The position numbers and the translations under genes are program-made. Under the pieces are notes generated by a model. It was not told the origin of the DNA, did no database searches, and saw only the letters and a program-made list of their open reading frames with translations. From RGIG5050 sp045636065 (GTDB lineage Bacteria; Verrucomicrobiota; Kiritimatiellia; RFP12; UBA1067): a stretch of 64,000 bases of DNA. Below are positions 31,355 through 39,723 of this stretch, piece by piece. The DNA lies in contig JAZTWW010000049.1 of the NCBI GenBank assembly GCA_045636065.1, forward strand, positions 5,829-69,828, given 5' to 3'. Positions within the stretch are counted from its first letter, which is position 1. The number at the start of each line of letters is the position of its first letter.

Positions 31355-32353
31355 TTACTTCTTCGATTCCAGAAGGTCGGCATCGAACTTGTAGCCGAGG
31401 CAGAGTCCTAGATCCTTGAGCTTGTCCTTGATCTCGTTCAGCGACTTCTTGCCGAAGTTGCGGTACTTGAGCATGTCGGACTCCGTCTTCTGCGCGAGCT
31501 CGCCGACGGTGGCGATGTTCGCGTTGTTGAGGCAGTTCGCCGCACGGACGGAAAGTTCGATCTCGTTGACGGACATGTTGAGCAGCTTCCTCAGACGCTC
31601 GCGCTCGTCGGCGCCCTTCTTCTCGGAATCCTCGAATTCGAGCGACTCCTCGTTGGAGTAGTCGACGAAGACGTCGAGATGGCGGCGGAGAACGGCGGCG
31701 GCCGTCTTCAGCGCATCGTCAGGCGTGACGCGGCCGTCGGTCCACACGTCGAGGACGAGCTTCTCGTAGTCGGTGCGCTGACCGACGCGGGTGTTCTCGA
31801 CGAGGAAGTTGACCCTCGTGACAGGTGAGAAGATGGAGTCGATCGCGATGCGCCCGATCTCCTGCTCGGCGGTCTTGTTGCCCTCGGCGAGGCAGAAGCC
31901 GCGACCCGTCCTCAGCTCGCACTCCATGTCGATGGAGCCGTCGGATTCGAGGGTGCAGATCTCCTGGCGGGGGTTGAGGACCTCCACGGCGTTGTCCGCT
32001 GCGAAATCGCCTGCGGTCACGACGCACGGGCCCTGCTTCTTCAACGTGATGCGCCCGGCATCCCTGCTGTACGTTTTGAGGAGTACGCGCTTAAGATTCA
32101 GGATGATGTCAGTCACGTCCTCGGCGCAGCCGGGGATCGTTGAAAACTCATGGTGCACGCCCGCGATCCTCACGCTCGAGATGGCACAGCCTTCGATGGA
32201 GGACAGGAGCACGCGCCTGAGGGAGTTGCCAATGGTGCGCGCATAACCGATCTCAAACGGCTCGGCGACGAAACGCGCATACGTTCCGGTTGCGGCGGAA
32301 TCATCCTTGCGGACGGCACGCGGCATCTCGAAACGGCTAAGACGAATCGGCAT
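31355..32353 (-). CDS. rpoA: RNA polymerase alpha subunit
   Basis: 332 residues. N-terminal assembly domain: EPFEIGYARTIGNSLRRVLL followed by SSIEGCAI. C-terminal domain: LSVRAANCLNNANIATVGEL and MLKYRNFGKKSLNEIKDKL, which binds activators and UP-elements. The ATG at 32353 has AAGGAGATCTACA in front, so the longer upstream frame is rejected. Confidence 0.97.
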   Translation of the reverse strand: MPIRLSRFEMPRAVRKDDSAATGTYARFVAEPFEIGYARTIGNSLRRVLLSSIEGCAISSVRIAGVHHEFSTIPGCAEDVTDIILNLKRVLLKTYSRDAGRITLKKQGPCVVTAGDFAADNAVEVLNPRQEICTLESDGSIDMECELRTGRGFCLAEGNKTAEQEIGRIAIDSIFSPVTRVNFLVENTRVGQRTDYEKLVLDVWTDGRVTPDDALKTAAAVLRRHLDVFVDYSNEESLEFEDSEKKGADERERLRKLLNMSVNEIELSVRAANCLNNANIATVGELAQKTESDMLKYRNFGKKSLNEIKDKLKDLGLCLGYKFDADLLESKK

Positions 32354-32431
32354 TGTAGATCTCCTTAAACTTTGCCGCACCCGCCCCCAAGGCATCCGCC
32401 CGGGGCAGGCCGGCATTGTACAGCGCAACGA

Positions 32432-33034
32432 TTAGCGCGAGTAAAGTTCGACGATTGCCTGAACGTTGATGTTCTCCGGGATCTCGGAGCGTTCAGGCAC
32501 GCTGACCAGGGTGCCGGTCATCGTGGCGGCATCCCAGGTGAGCCAGTTCACGGAAGCCTTGCTGTGCTCCAGCGAAGCTATCACGGCGCTCATCTTCTGG
32601 GCCTTCTCGCGAAGACCGATCGTCTCACCCGGGCGGACCGTGTAGGACGGGATGTTGCAGAGCTTGCCGTTGACCGTGACGTGGCGGTGCGTGACGAGCT
32701 GGCGGGCCGCCGCGCGCGTCGGGGCGATCCCGAGGCGGTAGACGACGTTGTCAAGGCGCGTCTCGCAGAGCTGGAGGAGAATGTCGCCCGTGACGCCCTG
32801 CTTGGCGCGTGCGCGCTCGAAGAAGAGGCGGAACTGCTTCTCCAGCATTCCGTAGATGTACTTGGCCTTCTGCTTCTCGCGAAGCTGCTCACCGTATTCG
32901 GAGAGCTTGCGGGCGCGCTTGGCGCCATGCTGGCCGGGCTTGTTGGGACGGCGCTCGAGAACCTTGTCGGGCCCGTAGATGGGTTCGCCGAAGCGGCGGG
33001 ATATCTTTGAGCGGGGACCTGTGTAGCGTGCCAT
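32432..33034 (-). CDS. rpsD: 30S ribosomal protein S4
   Basis: 200 residues, primary 16S rRNA binder. MARYTGPRSKISRRFGEPIY, KPGQHGAKRARKLSEYGEQL and the S4 RNA-binding domain (ETRLDNVVYRLGIAPTRAAA, RQLVTHRHVTVNG) are clear. It is the zinc-free form: the N-terminal region lacks the Cys quartet. Two bases separate its start from the rpsK stop. Confidence 0.97.
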   Translation of the reverse strand: MARYTGPRSKISRRFGEPIYGPDKVLERRPNKPGQHGAKRARKLSEYGEQLREKQKAKYIYGMLEKQFRLFFERARAKQGVTGDILLQLCETRLDNVVYRLGIAPTRAAARQLVTHRHVTVNGKLCNIPSYTVRPGETIGLREKAQKMSAVIASLEHSKASVNWLTWDAATMTGTLVSVPERSEIPENINVQAIVELYSR

Positions 33035-33036
33035 TG

Positions 33037-33495
33037 TTAGACCCTCCGGCGCTTGCGTGGACGGCAGCCGTTGTGGGGAACCGGCGTCGTGTCCGTTATC
33101 ATAGTTACGCGAATGCCCGCGGCCTGTATCGCGCGGACGGCGCTCTCACGGCCGGCCCCCGCGCCCTGCATGCGGACCTCACATTCGTGCATGCCCTTGG
33201 CGTATGCCGTGCGGGCCGCGTCCTGCGCAACCATCGTTGCCGCGAACGCCGTGCACTTGCGGCTGCCCTTGAAGCCGGCCTTACCTGCCGAGCTCCATGC
33301 GATCACGCCGCCGCGGGCGTCTGCGATGGACACCTGCGTGTTGTTGAATGTCGAACGGATGAAGGCGATGCCGGCCGGGATCGATTTTCCCGGACGCTTC
33401 TTGGCGGCACCCGCTTCGCCCTCTGCGGCAGGCGCCGCAGCACCGTCACCGGCAGCTACCGGTGCGGCTTCATTTGCTTTGATTTCTTCGCTCAT
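33037..33495 (-). CDS. rpsK: 30S ribosomal protein S11
   Basis: 152 residues. The uS11 core begins near residue 36 (SIPAGIAFIRSTFNNTQVSI) and ends with the conserved PVPHNGCRPRKRRRV. Residues 1-35 are an acidic, Ala-rich extension (AAPVAAGDGAAAPAAEGEAG) absent from typical S11 proteins. Confidence 0.97.
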   Translation of the reverse strand: MSEEIKANEAAPVAAGDGAAAPAAEGEAGAAKKRPGKSIPAGIAFIRSTFNNTQVSIADARGGVIAWSSAGKAGFKGSRKCTAFAATMVAQDAARTAYAKGMHECEVRMQGAGAGRESAVRAIQAAGIRVTMITDTTPVPHNGCRPRKRRRV

Positions 33496-33532
33496 GAACG
33501 GTTTTCTTCTTTCTTGGCTTCTTCAACAGGCC

Positions 33533-33922
33533 TTACTTCTTGGCCGGCGCCGCCGCACGGATGACTGCCGCGCTTCCGCGACGGCCGTTCTTGCGGGTGG
33601 AGGCGTTGGTCTTCGTGCGCTGGCCGCGAACCGGCAGCCCGCGCTTGTGCCTCAGACCCCTGTACGTGCCGATCGAAATCAGGCGACGGACGTTCTGAGA
33701 CACCTCGCGGCGGAGGTCACCCTCCACGCGATAGTGGTCCTGGATGAACGTGGTGATGGCGTGGATCTCATCCTGGGAGAGATCGTCGGCCTTCTTCATC
33801 ACGTCAATGTTGCATGCGGCCAGCACGTCGTCTGCGCGCTTGGGCCCGATACCATGGATATAGCGGAGAGCATAGCGGATATGCTTCTTGCCCGGAATAT
33901 CCACACCCATCAGTCTCGGCAT
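33533..33922 (-). CDS. rpsM: 30S ribosomal protein S13
   Basis: 129 residues, head protein contacting the tRNAs. MGVDIPGKKHIRYALRYIHG, YRVEGDLRREVSQNVRRLIS and YRGLRHKRGLPVRGQRTKTN are diagnostic. Second gene of the operon after rpmJ. Confidence 0.97.
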   Translation of the reverse strand: MPRLMGVDIPGKKHIRYALRYIHGIGPKRADDVLAACNIDVMKKADDLSQDEIHAITTFIQDHYRVEGDLRREVSQNVRRLISIGTYRGLRHKRGLPVRGQRTKTNASTRKNGRRGSAAVIRAAAPAKK

Positions 33923-33938
33923 GGTCTTCTTCCTTACT

Positions 33939-34052
33939 TTAGCCCTGGCGCTGCTTATGGCGCGGGTTTGTGCAAATTACACGCACCACTCCCTTGCGGC
34001 GAATGATGCGGCAGTTCTCGCAAATGCGTCTAACAGAACTACGAACTTTCAT
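33939..34052 (-). CDS. rpmJ: 50S ribosomal protein L36
   Basis: 37 residues starting MKVRSSVRRICENCRIIRRK and ending NPRHKQRQG. The zinc-ribbon ligands Cys11, Cys14, Cys27 and His32 are all present. First gene of the ribosomal operon, 36 bp after the predicted -10 box. Confidence 0.96.
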   Translation of the reverse strand: MKVRSSVRRICENCRIIRRKGVVRVICTNPRHKQRQG

Positions 34053-34087
34053 GGTAAACACTCTTTCCTGTGGACAAACGAAAGCAT

Positions 34088-34116
34088 ATTATCGCATATT
34101 TCGCGCGATTTTGCAA
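34088..34116 (-). promoter_or_regulatory. Promoter of the rpmJ-rpsM-rpsK-rpsD-rpoA-rplQ-tRNA-Leu operon
   Basis: Minus-strand TTGCAA (34116-34111), a 17-bp spacer, GATAAT (34093-34088). Confidence 0.7.
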
Positions 34117-34134
34117 GAGGAAATTTTAAAATTT

Positions 34135-35307
34135 TCAATTGCGGCCTAAATCCCGTGTAAAAAGGGAATCTGACGGCGCCGCTACGCATGATGGATCCTC
34201 CCCTGAAAGGCTGCCTGTCGCGGCTTCGGCGCGTGCGCGGAAGCTTCCGCCGCACATTTGAAGCCACTTGCATGAAAGGCATTTAGCCGGGAGAAGCGAG
34301 CGGTTGCGGTATTTGAAGAGGATGCTCCCTTCGGGGGGGCTATCCCATATTTCGGCGAACGGCCGCTCGCGCACGCTCCCCACCGGACGGGTGCGCGAGA
34401 ACTGGTCGGGGTACACCGAGCCGTCCCACGATATGGCAGCTATCCCCGTTCCGCTAGAGCTTCCGCCGTTTCTCGTTAGAAGCTCGCGGGCCTCGGCCGC
34501 CCTCGGGTTCCCTCCCCTCTCCATCCTCTCCACGAGCCACGGTCCGTCGGAGGGGTTGTCCACCGTAAGAACCTCCACCGGGTGGCCGGATGCGTGCGAG
34601 CGGACCGTCTCGGCGAGGATGGTCTCAAGCGCCGCGCGCGTCGAGTCGACGCCTAGGCCCATGTCCTTTATCCCCGCGCCGCGCCCGGACGGGACAAGAT
34701 GGTAGAGGCATATCCTCGGGATGCGCATTTTACGGACGAGGGCGAATATCTCCGGCAAGGCATCTACGTTCGCCTTGGTAAGGGTCACCCTAAGTCCCGT
34801 CCTGACGCCTTCTGCAAGAAGCCTCCCAATCGCATCGACGGCAAGGCCGTAAGCACCTTCCATCCCCCTGAACGAATCATGCATCTTTTCGCCGCCGTCG
34901 ATGGATACGCCCACATAGCCCACCTTGAGCCTCGCTATCTCGCGAGCGAGCCGTCCGTCTATAAGCGTTCCGTTCGTCGAGAATGTGACCCCCATCCCCC
35001 TTGAGCGCGCGCGAGAGGCGATATCCATCACATCAGGCCGCATGAAAGGCTCGCCTCCCGAAAGGAGAAGGACGGGAACGCCATAGTCAGCCAGCGAATC
35101 GACGAGCCCCAAAGCCTCGGAGCGGGAAAGCTCGTCTTCGGCGGGGCGCCCCTTGAGCGCCGAAGCGTAGCAGTGTACGCACGAGAGGTTGCACGCGCGC
35201 GTCACGTTCCAGACGACGACCGGCTTCGAATGGACGCCTTGACGGGCATACCGGAGCCTGTCCCCGGAAGCGGCGGCGCCTAGATAGAGCCTGGAAATGC
35301 CAACCAT
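34135..35307 (-). CDS. ahbC: AhbC/NirJ-like radical SAM enzyme of the siroheme-dependent heme pathway
   Basis: A 390-residue radical SAM/SPASM protein. The N-terminus (ISRLYLGAAASGDRLRYARQ, then KPVVVWNVTRACNLSCVHCY) closely follows AhbC/NirJ1 proteins, including the radical SAM CxxxCxxC. The GGEPFMRPD strand is present. The C-terminal auxiliary cluster region is CLSCKWLQMCGGSFRARAEA followed by a distal Cys. AhbC decarboxylates 12,18-didecarboxysiroheme to Fe-coproporphyrin. Adjacent hemL supports a tetrapyrrole role. AhbD or a NirJ paralogue cannot be fully excluded. Followed by the ribosomal promoter region. Confidence 0.75.
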   Translation of the reverse strand: MVGISRLYLGAAASGDRLRYARQGVHSKPVVVWNVTRACNLSCVHCYASALKGRPAEDELSRSEALGLVDSLADYGVPVLLLSGGEPFMRPDVMDIASRARSRGMGVTFSTNGTLIDGRLAREIARLKVGYVGVSIDGGEKMHDSFRGMEGAYGLAVDAIGRLLAEGVRTGLRVTLTKANVDALPEIFALVRKMRIPRICLYHLVPSGRGAGIKDMGLGVDSTRAALETILAETVRSHASGHPVEVLTVDNPSDGPWLVERMERGGNPRAAEARELLTRNGGSSSGTGIAAISWDGSVYPDQFSRTRPVGSVRERPFAEIWDSPPEGSILFKYRNRSLLPAKCLSCKWLQMCGGSFRARAEAATGSLSGEDPSCVAAPSDSLFTRDLGRN

Positions 35308-35333
35308 GCCTTAAGTCCGCCCCCGGCCGCGCC

Positions 35334-36599
35334 CTAGACGCGCCTGAAGGCGGCAAGGAGCCTCGCGGCGTCGCCCTCGGAATGCGCCGCGCTCACGAAA
35401 TTGACCTCGAACTGGCTGGGGGCGATGTATACGCCGTTCGAGTATAGAGTATGGAATATGCGCGCGTAGAGGGCCGTATCGCACCCTTTGGCATCATCGA
35501 GGCACGAAACGGGCGAAGCGCTCGCGAAAAGGGTGAAAACTCCCCCTTCGCGGGCGACCGTAACGGGAAGGCCTATCTCCCGCGCACGGGAATTGACGCC
35601 GTTCTCGATCATCTCCGCAAGTTTCGACATGCGCCAGTACGGCTTTTCGCGGATGAGAATTTCAATCGTCTTCATTCCGGCCGCCACGGCAAGCGGGTTC
35701 CCGGAAAGCGTACCCGCCTGGTATACCGGCCCCTCGGGGGCGAGAAGATCCATGTATTTCGCCTTGCCGCCGAACGCCGCAAGGGGAAGGCCGCCGCCTA
35801 TCACCTTTCCGAGCGTGACGAGATCGGGGTCTATCCCGCCGAAGGCGGAAGTCCATGTCGTAGGCGCGAAACGGAAGCCGTCGATCACCTCGTCGCATAT
35901 GAGAAGCGCGCCAGATTCGCGCGTCACCTCCCTCAAGGTCTCGAGAAAGCCCTTGCACGGCATCACAAGCCCCATGTTGCCGGCCACGGGCTCGACTATG
36001 ACGGCCGCTATAGAGTCGCCGCGCGAGGCGAAAAGCGAGCGGACGGCCTCGGAATCGTTGTAGCGGACGACTATCGTGTCGGCCACGGCCCCAGGAGGGA
36101 CGCCCTTCGACGAGCTTTCGCCCATCGTCAGTATTCCGCTTCCGCTTTTAACGAGCATCGCGTCCGAATGGCCGTGGTAGCATCCGTCGAACTTTACTAT
36201 GGTGTTCCTGCCCGTAAAGCCGCGGGCAAGCCTTATTGCGCCCATCACCGCCTCGGTGCCGCTTGAAACGGCGCGGACCTTTTCAAGACCTGGGACAAGA
36301 GAGGTCAGCCTTTCGGCGAAAGCGACCTCGTCTTCCGTAGCGATTCCGAACGTGGTGCCGCGCGCGGCGCGCGCCGATATGGCCTCTACCACCTCTGCGC
36401 GGGCATGGCCGAGGATCATCGCACCCCAGCTGCAGCAGAAATCGACGAGTTTACGGCCATCCGACGCCGTGACGCTCGAGCCGAGCCCCTCCTTGACGAA
36501 AAGAGGCGTCCCCTTGACGCCCGTGAAGGCCCTTACCGGCGAATTGACCCCGCCGGGAATGACTTTCTCAGCCCTTGAATAAAGCTCGCCGTCGGTCAT
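35334..36599 (-). CDS. hemL: Glutamate-1-semialdehyde 2,1-aminomutase
   Basis: 421 residues, a PLP enzyme making 5-aminolevulinate in the C5 pathway. IPGGVNSPVRAFTGVKGTPL, AVSSGTEAVMGAIRLARG, FDGCYHGHSDAML and the PLP Lys in TLGKVIGGGLP identify it. The usual DEVMTGFR reads DEVIDGFR. It lies 26 bp upstream of ahbC, so precursor supply and late heme synthesis are co-transcribed. hemA and the siroheme genes lie outside the window. Confidence 0.95.
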   Translation of the reverse strand: MTDGELYSRAEKVIPGGVNSPVRAFTGVKGTPLFVKEGLGSSVTASDGRKLVDFCCSWGAMILGHARAEVVEAISARAARGTTFGIATEDEVAFAERLTSLVPGLEKVRAVSSGTEAVMGAIRLARGFTGRNTIVKFDGCYHGHSDAMLVKSGSGILTMGESSSKGVPPGAVADTIVVRYNDSEAVRSLFASRGDSIAAVIVEPVAGNMGLVMPCKGFLETLREVTRESGALLICDEVIDGFRFAPTTWTSAFGGIDPDLVTLGKVIGGGLPLAAFGGKAKYMDLLAPEGPVYQAGTLSGNPLAVAAGMKTIEILIREKPYWRMSKLAEMIENGVNSRAREIGLPVTVAREGGVFTLFASASPVSCLDDAKGCDTALYARIFHTLYSNGVYIAPSQFEVNFVSAAHSEGDAARLLAAFRRV

Positions 36600-36603
36600 C
36601 GCC

Positions 36604-37173
36604 TCACCTGTACTCGATCTTTGCGGACGATCTCAGCTCGGCAACGAAAGCGTCGATTGCGCGGCCCCTCATGGTGTGCCTGAGAAGATCCCTTATCGTA
36701 TCGGCGACATCGACTATCGTCTTGCCGCCGTCCTTTGCGAAACTCTCGCGGTGGGCCTCGTAGTACGCCGCGACATCCTCCTCGGTTGGTTCGTCGACCC
36801 CGGTGCAGGCCTGCGAGACGAGCCTGTCGACCCGGCAGCTCCTTTCAAGGTCCTTCCTGAGGTGAGATTCGTCCATCTTCTGGGCGGCCAGAGCCTTCTC
36901 GAAGCTTTCGCGGCCGCCTATCTCCTTGACGATCTTCTCTATCTGGGCGTCGACCTCGGCGTCGGAGACCGGAATCTCAAGCTGGGCGGCCCTGTCGAGA
37001 AGGAGCCTGAAGCCGATGGCCTGCTCCTGCGCACGCTCCAGGAGCTTTTCAAGGTTGGCCTTTATCTCGTCCGCACCCACACCGTGGCTTGCGTAGAACT
37101 TCACGAGCCTGTCCAGCTCGAACTGGACCGCCTCACGCGGAATCGGAACGCCGTTTACGTATGCCTGCTTCAA
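36604..37173 (-). CDS. SurA-N-like/peptidyl-prolyl isomerase-related protein without a catalytic domain
   Basis: 189 residues, helical throughout. YVNGVPIPREAVQFELDRLV is the typical opening of SurA/PpiC N-terminal chaperone domains (normally preceded by a signal peptide), and LEIPVSDAEVDAQIEKIVKE, GGRESFEKALAAQKMDESHL match that region. Neither a parvulin domain nor a signal peptide is present, so it may be a cytoplasmic chaperone-like protein. The start appears to be TTG at 37173, six bases after AAAGGGG. It lies after a tRNA terminator, so expression needs readthrough or an unseen promoter. Confidence 0.65.
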   Translation of the reverse strand: MKQAYVNGVPIPREAVQFELDRLVKFYASHGVGADEIKANLEKLLERAQEQAIGFRLLLDRAAQLEIPVSDAEVDAQIEKIVKEIGGRESFEKALAAQKMDESHLRKDLERSCRVDRLVSQACTGVDEPTEEDVAAYYEAHRESFAKDGGKTIVDVADTIRDLLRHTMRGRAIDAFVAELRSSAKIEYR

Positions 37174-37189
37174 GGTTGGCCCCTTTCAA

Positions 37190-37219
37190 ACGAAAAGCCT
37201 CAACGCCATCGGCATTGAG
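37190..37219 (-). terminator. Intrinsic terminator after the tRNA-Arg/tRNA-fMet pair
   Basis: CTCAATGCC/GGCGTTGAG, a 9-bp stem with one G-U and a three-base loop (37219-37199). The minus strand continues GCTTTTCGTTT. Confidence 0.65.
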
Positions 37220-37230
37220 ACTCTCAAAAT

Positions 37231-37307
<77 letters not shown>

Positions 37308-37322
37308 ATCTGGTGTCTTCAA

Positions 37323-37399
37323 TGGCGCGCCCAGCAGGAGTCGGACCTGCAACCCTCAGATTCGTAGTCTGATACTCTATCCAGTTGAGCTATGGGCGC
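37323..37399 (-). tRNA. tRNA-Arg (anticodon ACG)
   Basis: A 77-nt tRNA with acceptor GCGCCCA, discriminator G and encoded CCA. Anticodon loop CTACGAA reads ACG, needing inosine at the wobble base (TadA). First transcribed of the two tRNAs after the promoter. Confidence 0.95.
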
Positions 37400-37416
37400 A
37401 ATCGAAAACGGCGAAT

Positions 37417-37445
37417 ATTATACCAAATCCCGCACCCTAAATCAA
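37417..37445 (-). promoter_or_regulatory. Promoter of the tRNA-Arg/tRNA-fMet unit
   Basis: Minus-strand TTGATT (37445-37440), a 17-bp spacer, perfect TATAAT (37422-37417), 18 bp before tRNA-Arg. The -35 box overlaps the stop region of the ketosynthase gene. Confidence 0.8.
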
Positions 37446-39028
37446 GCCGTTATTTCAAAAATTTTAGGCCGGTAGGCGTTGAGGGTTGCGGAGGCGATAG
37501 ATTCACCGTCAAGCGATATGGTGCAGGAGAAGGCCGATGTCGTATCGTCGCCGAACTCGCGCTTCGCCTTTACGGTGTATCTCCTCCCGGGCTCGAAGCG
37601 CTCAAGCCCGAGATCGAGCCGCCTCGTGCCGAGCAGAAACCCGATCCTGGGGGGCTCGCCCGGGCTTCGCGCCATATCGGCCGCGCCTGTCAACGCCGCG
37701 CACGCCTGAGCCATGAATTCGATGGCCGCCCAGCCCGGCACCCCTTTCCCGTCCCAGAGGATATGGTCCTTCGATACCGTGAACGAAACAATTACCGATT
37801 CATCCGCAAGATCGACTGACTCCACCCTGTCAAGGAATGACATCGCCCCCCTATGCGGCACAAGACGGGAAATACCGGGGACAGTCCCCACGTTTTTGGG
37901 GACAGTCCCCGAAAAAACGACGCTTGCGTTCGAACCGCCGAAGGCGAAAGAGTTCGAGATGGCCGCCCTGGCCTTTCCGGATTCGATCTTGAGAAGGCAT
38001 ATCGCCGCCTCGACCGCGCCCGCCGCGCCAAGGCAGTGACCCGTAAGATCCTTGGTGCTTTCGGCCTTGCGCAAAGCCCCGCTTCCCGGATGACCGGCCG
38101 GCGAGCCGAAGACTCCTTCCTTAAATGGTCCAAAGACCGTCTTGAAGGCCTTCATCTCCATATCGTCGTTCGCGACGGTGCCCGTGCCGTGGAAATTGAC
38201 GTAATCGATATCATCCGGCTTGAGGCCCGCATCCTCGAGGGCAAGCCTCATCGCATCGGCCGCGCCTCGCCCCGACGGATCGGGTGCAGTCGGGTGGTAC
38301 GCATCGCTCGTCTCGCCCGCGCTAAGGAAATTGAGCGCGCCCTCGCCCTTCTCAAGTACGAAAAGCGCCACCCCCTCGCCCAGGTTTATCCCGTCGCGAT
38401 CCGGCGCGAAAGGCCGCGTCTCGCCCTGCGAAAGTGCGCCCAGCGCGCTAAAGCCGTTCATCGCGAAGCGGCATCTTGAATCTACGCCGCCTACGATGGC
38501 CGCATCGGCGAAGCCGGCCTCGACAAGCCTTCTCGCGCTTGCAAACGCCTTCGCGCCTGAGCTGCATGCTGTCGAAATGGCGAATGACGGCCCCTCGATT
38601 CCAAGCTCCCTCTTGAGCCAGTCGGCGGGAGTCCCGAGCTCGATCATCGAAAAATCGAACCCTTCCGGCCTTGTTCCGGAGGAAAGCCACCCCTCAATGC
38701 ATTTCTGCGCCTCGTCGATCCCGGTCGTGCTGTCTCCAAGAACGACGGCGACGCGCCTGGCGCCATACTTCTCGACAAGCCCCTTCGCCGCTTCGCCGAA
38801 GCCGTCTGACATGAGCGCGTGCTTCAAGAGGCGGCACGACCTGAAGTCGAACTCCTTTTCGCCGATTGCGGGAAGCTCCCCCGGGACCATCCCGAACCTG
38901 ATGGTCCGCCCCTTGATGTCGCCATCGAGCTCAGTCATCCCGATCGCGCAACGCTTTTCAAGATTCGCGGCAACCTCGGCTTTGTCGCGCCCGAGAGCGC
39001 AGGCGACAGTGAAAGCGGATATCTTCAT
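37442..39028 (-). CDS. Ketosynthase fused to a hotdog-fold 3-hydroxyacyl-ACP dehydratase
   Basis: 528 residues. Residues 1-395 are a FabF-like beta-ketoacyl synthase with the Cys-His-His triad in FAISTACSSGAKAF, NFHGTGTVANDD and TGHCLGAAGAVEAAI. After a short linker, residues about 405-528 are a FabA/FabZ/ApeP-like hotdog domain (RLVPHRGAMSFLDRVES, WAAIEFMAQACAALTG). Separate proteins of these two types work in aryl-polyene and fatty-acid synthesis; a fusion would couple condensation and dehydration. The linker is coded by two GGGGACAGTCCCC palindromes and reads GTVPKNVGTVPG. Start at 39028 overlaps the rsmI stop (ATGA). Product unknown. Confidence 0.85.
   Translation of the reverse strand: MKISAFTVACALGRDKAEVAANLEKRCAIGMTELDGDIKGRTIRFGMVPGELPAIGEKEFDFRSCRLLKHALMSDGFGEAAKGLVEKYGARRVAVVLGDSTTGIDEAQKCIEGWLSSGTRPEGFDFSMIELGTPADWLKRELGIEGPSFAISTACSSGAKAFASARRLVEAGFADAAIVGGVDSRCRFAMNGFSALGALSQGETRPFAPDRDGINLGEGVALFVLEKGEGALNFLSAGETSDAYHPTAPDPSGRGAADAMRLALEDAGLKPDDIDYVNFHGTGTVANDDMEMKAFKTVFGPFKEGVFGSPAGHPGSGALRKAESTKDLTGHCLGAAGAVEAAICLLKIESGKARAAISNSFAFGGSNASVVFSGTVPKNVGTVPGISRLVPHRGAMSFLDRVESVDLADESVIVSFTVSKDHILWDGKGVPGWAAIEFMAQACAALTGAADMARSPGEPPRIGFLLGTRRLDLGLERFEPGRRYTVKAKREFGDDTTSAFSCTISLDGESIASATLNAYRPKIFEITA
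37877..37919. repeat. Pair of GGGGACAGTCCCC palindromes inside the ketosynthase-hotdog gene
   Basis: Identical 13-bp palindromes lie at 37877-37889 and 37898-37910. The second is extended by flanking CGTTTTT and GAAAAAACG arms into a palindrome of about 29 bp. They sit in frame and encode the interdomain linker. Related GGGGACWG elements occur at 57745-57780 and 58377-58393. Confidence 0.85.
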
Positions 39029-39723
39029 CCCTCTGCACCTCCGCGGGCGAATTTTGGGTTCGAGCCAGCTATCACTATCGCAACCTCGCCCTTGACCTCC
39101 TTGCCGGCAAACTCGGCCGAGAGGTCCTTCAAGTATCCGCGCGAGACCCGCTCGTGCATCTTGGTAAGCTCGATGCATACGGCGGCCTCGCGGTCGCCAA
39201 GGACATCATATGCGGCCTGAAGCGTAGCCCCGACGCGGTACGGGCTTTCGTAGAGGATAAGCGTATGCTCCTTGTCGGCATCCTCGCGGAACCAGTTCCT
39301 GAGAGCGCCAGGTCCGCGCGGCGGGAACCCCCTAAAGGTGAAGCTCGATGTGGAAAGCCCGCTCATGAGAAGCGCGACCTCCACTGCACTAGCCCCGGGG
39401 ATGACCTCGTACGCTATCCCCTCCTTCGCGCAGCGCCTTACGAGCCTATATCCGGGATCGGATATGGCTGGATAGCCGCCGTCGCTCACGAGCGCAACGG
39501 CCTTGCCGGCATTCAAGGCGGCGACAACCACGTCCCCCGTCCTCTCCTCGTTCCCCTGCCTGTACGAAACCATCTCGGGGCGCGGTATCTGGAAATGCGA
39601 GAGAAGCTGCCATGTCCTGCGCGTATCTTCGCACGCTATCATGTCGGCCGACCTGAGCGCGGCCAAGGCCCTTTCACTCATGTCGCCGAGATTCCCTATA
39701 GGGGTGGCAACTACGCTAAGCAT
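39025..39723 (-). CDS. rsmI: 16S rRNA 2'-O-methyltransferase (C1402)
   Basis: 232 residues, tetrapyrrole-methylase fold. LSVVATPIGNLGDMSERALA, ACEDTRRTWQLLSHF, ALVSDGGYPAISDPGYRLVR, ASAVEVALLMSG and LILYESPYRV match RsmI. It methylates the ribose of C1402 in the decoding centre. The start at 39723 sits behind GGGGGAAAGG and overlaps the truA end by 8 bp; the longer upstream frame lies inside truA. Confidence 0.95.
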   Translation of the reverse strand: MLSVVATPIGNLGDMSERALAALRSADMIACEDTRRTWQLLSHFQIPRPEMVSYRQGNEERTGDVVVAALNAGKAVALVSDGGYPAISDPGYRLVRRCAKEGIAYEVIPGASAVEVALLMSGLSTSSFTFRGFPPRGPGALRNWFREDADKEHTLILYESPYRVGATLQAAYDVLGDREAAVCIELTKMHERVSRGYLKDLSAEFAGKEVKGEVAIVIAGSNPKFARGGAEG

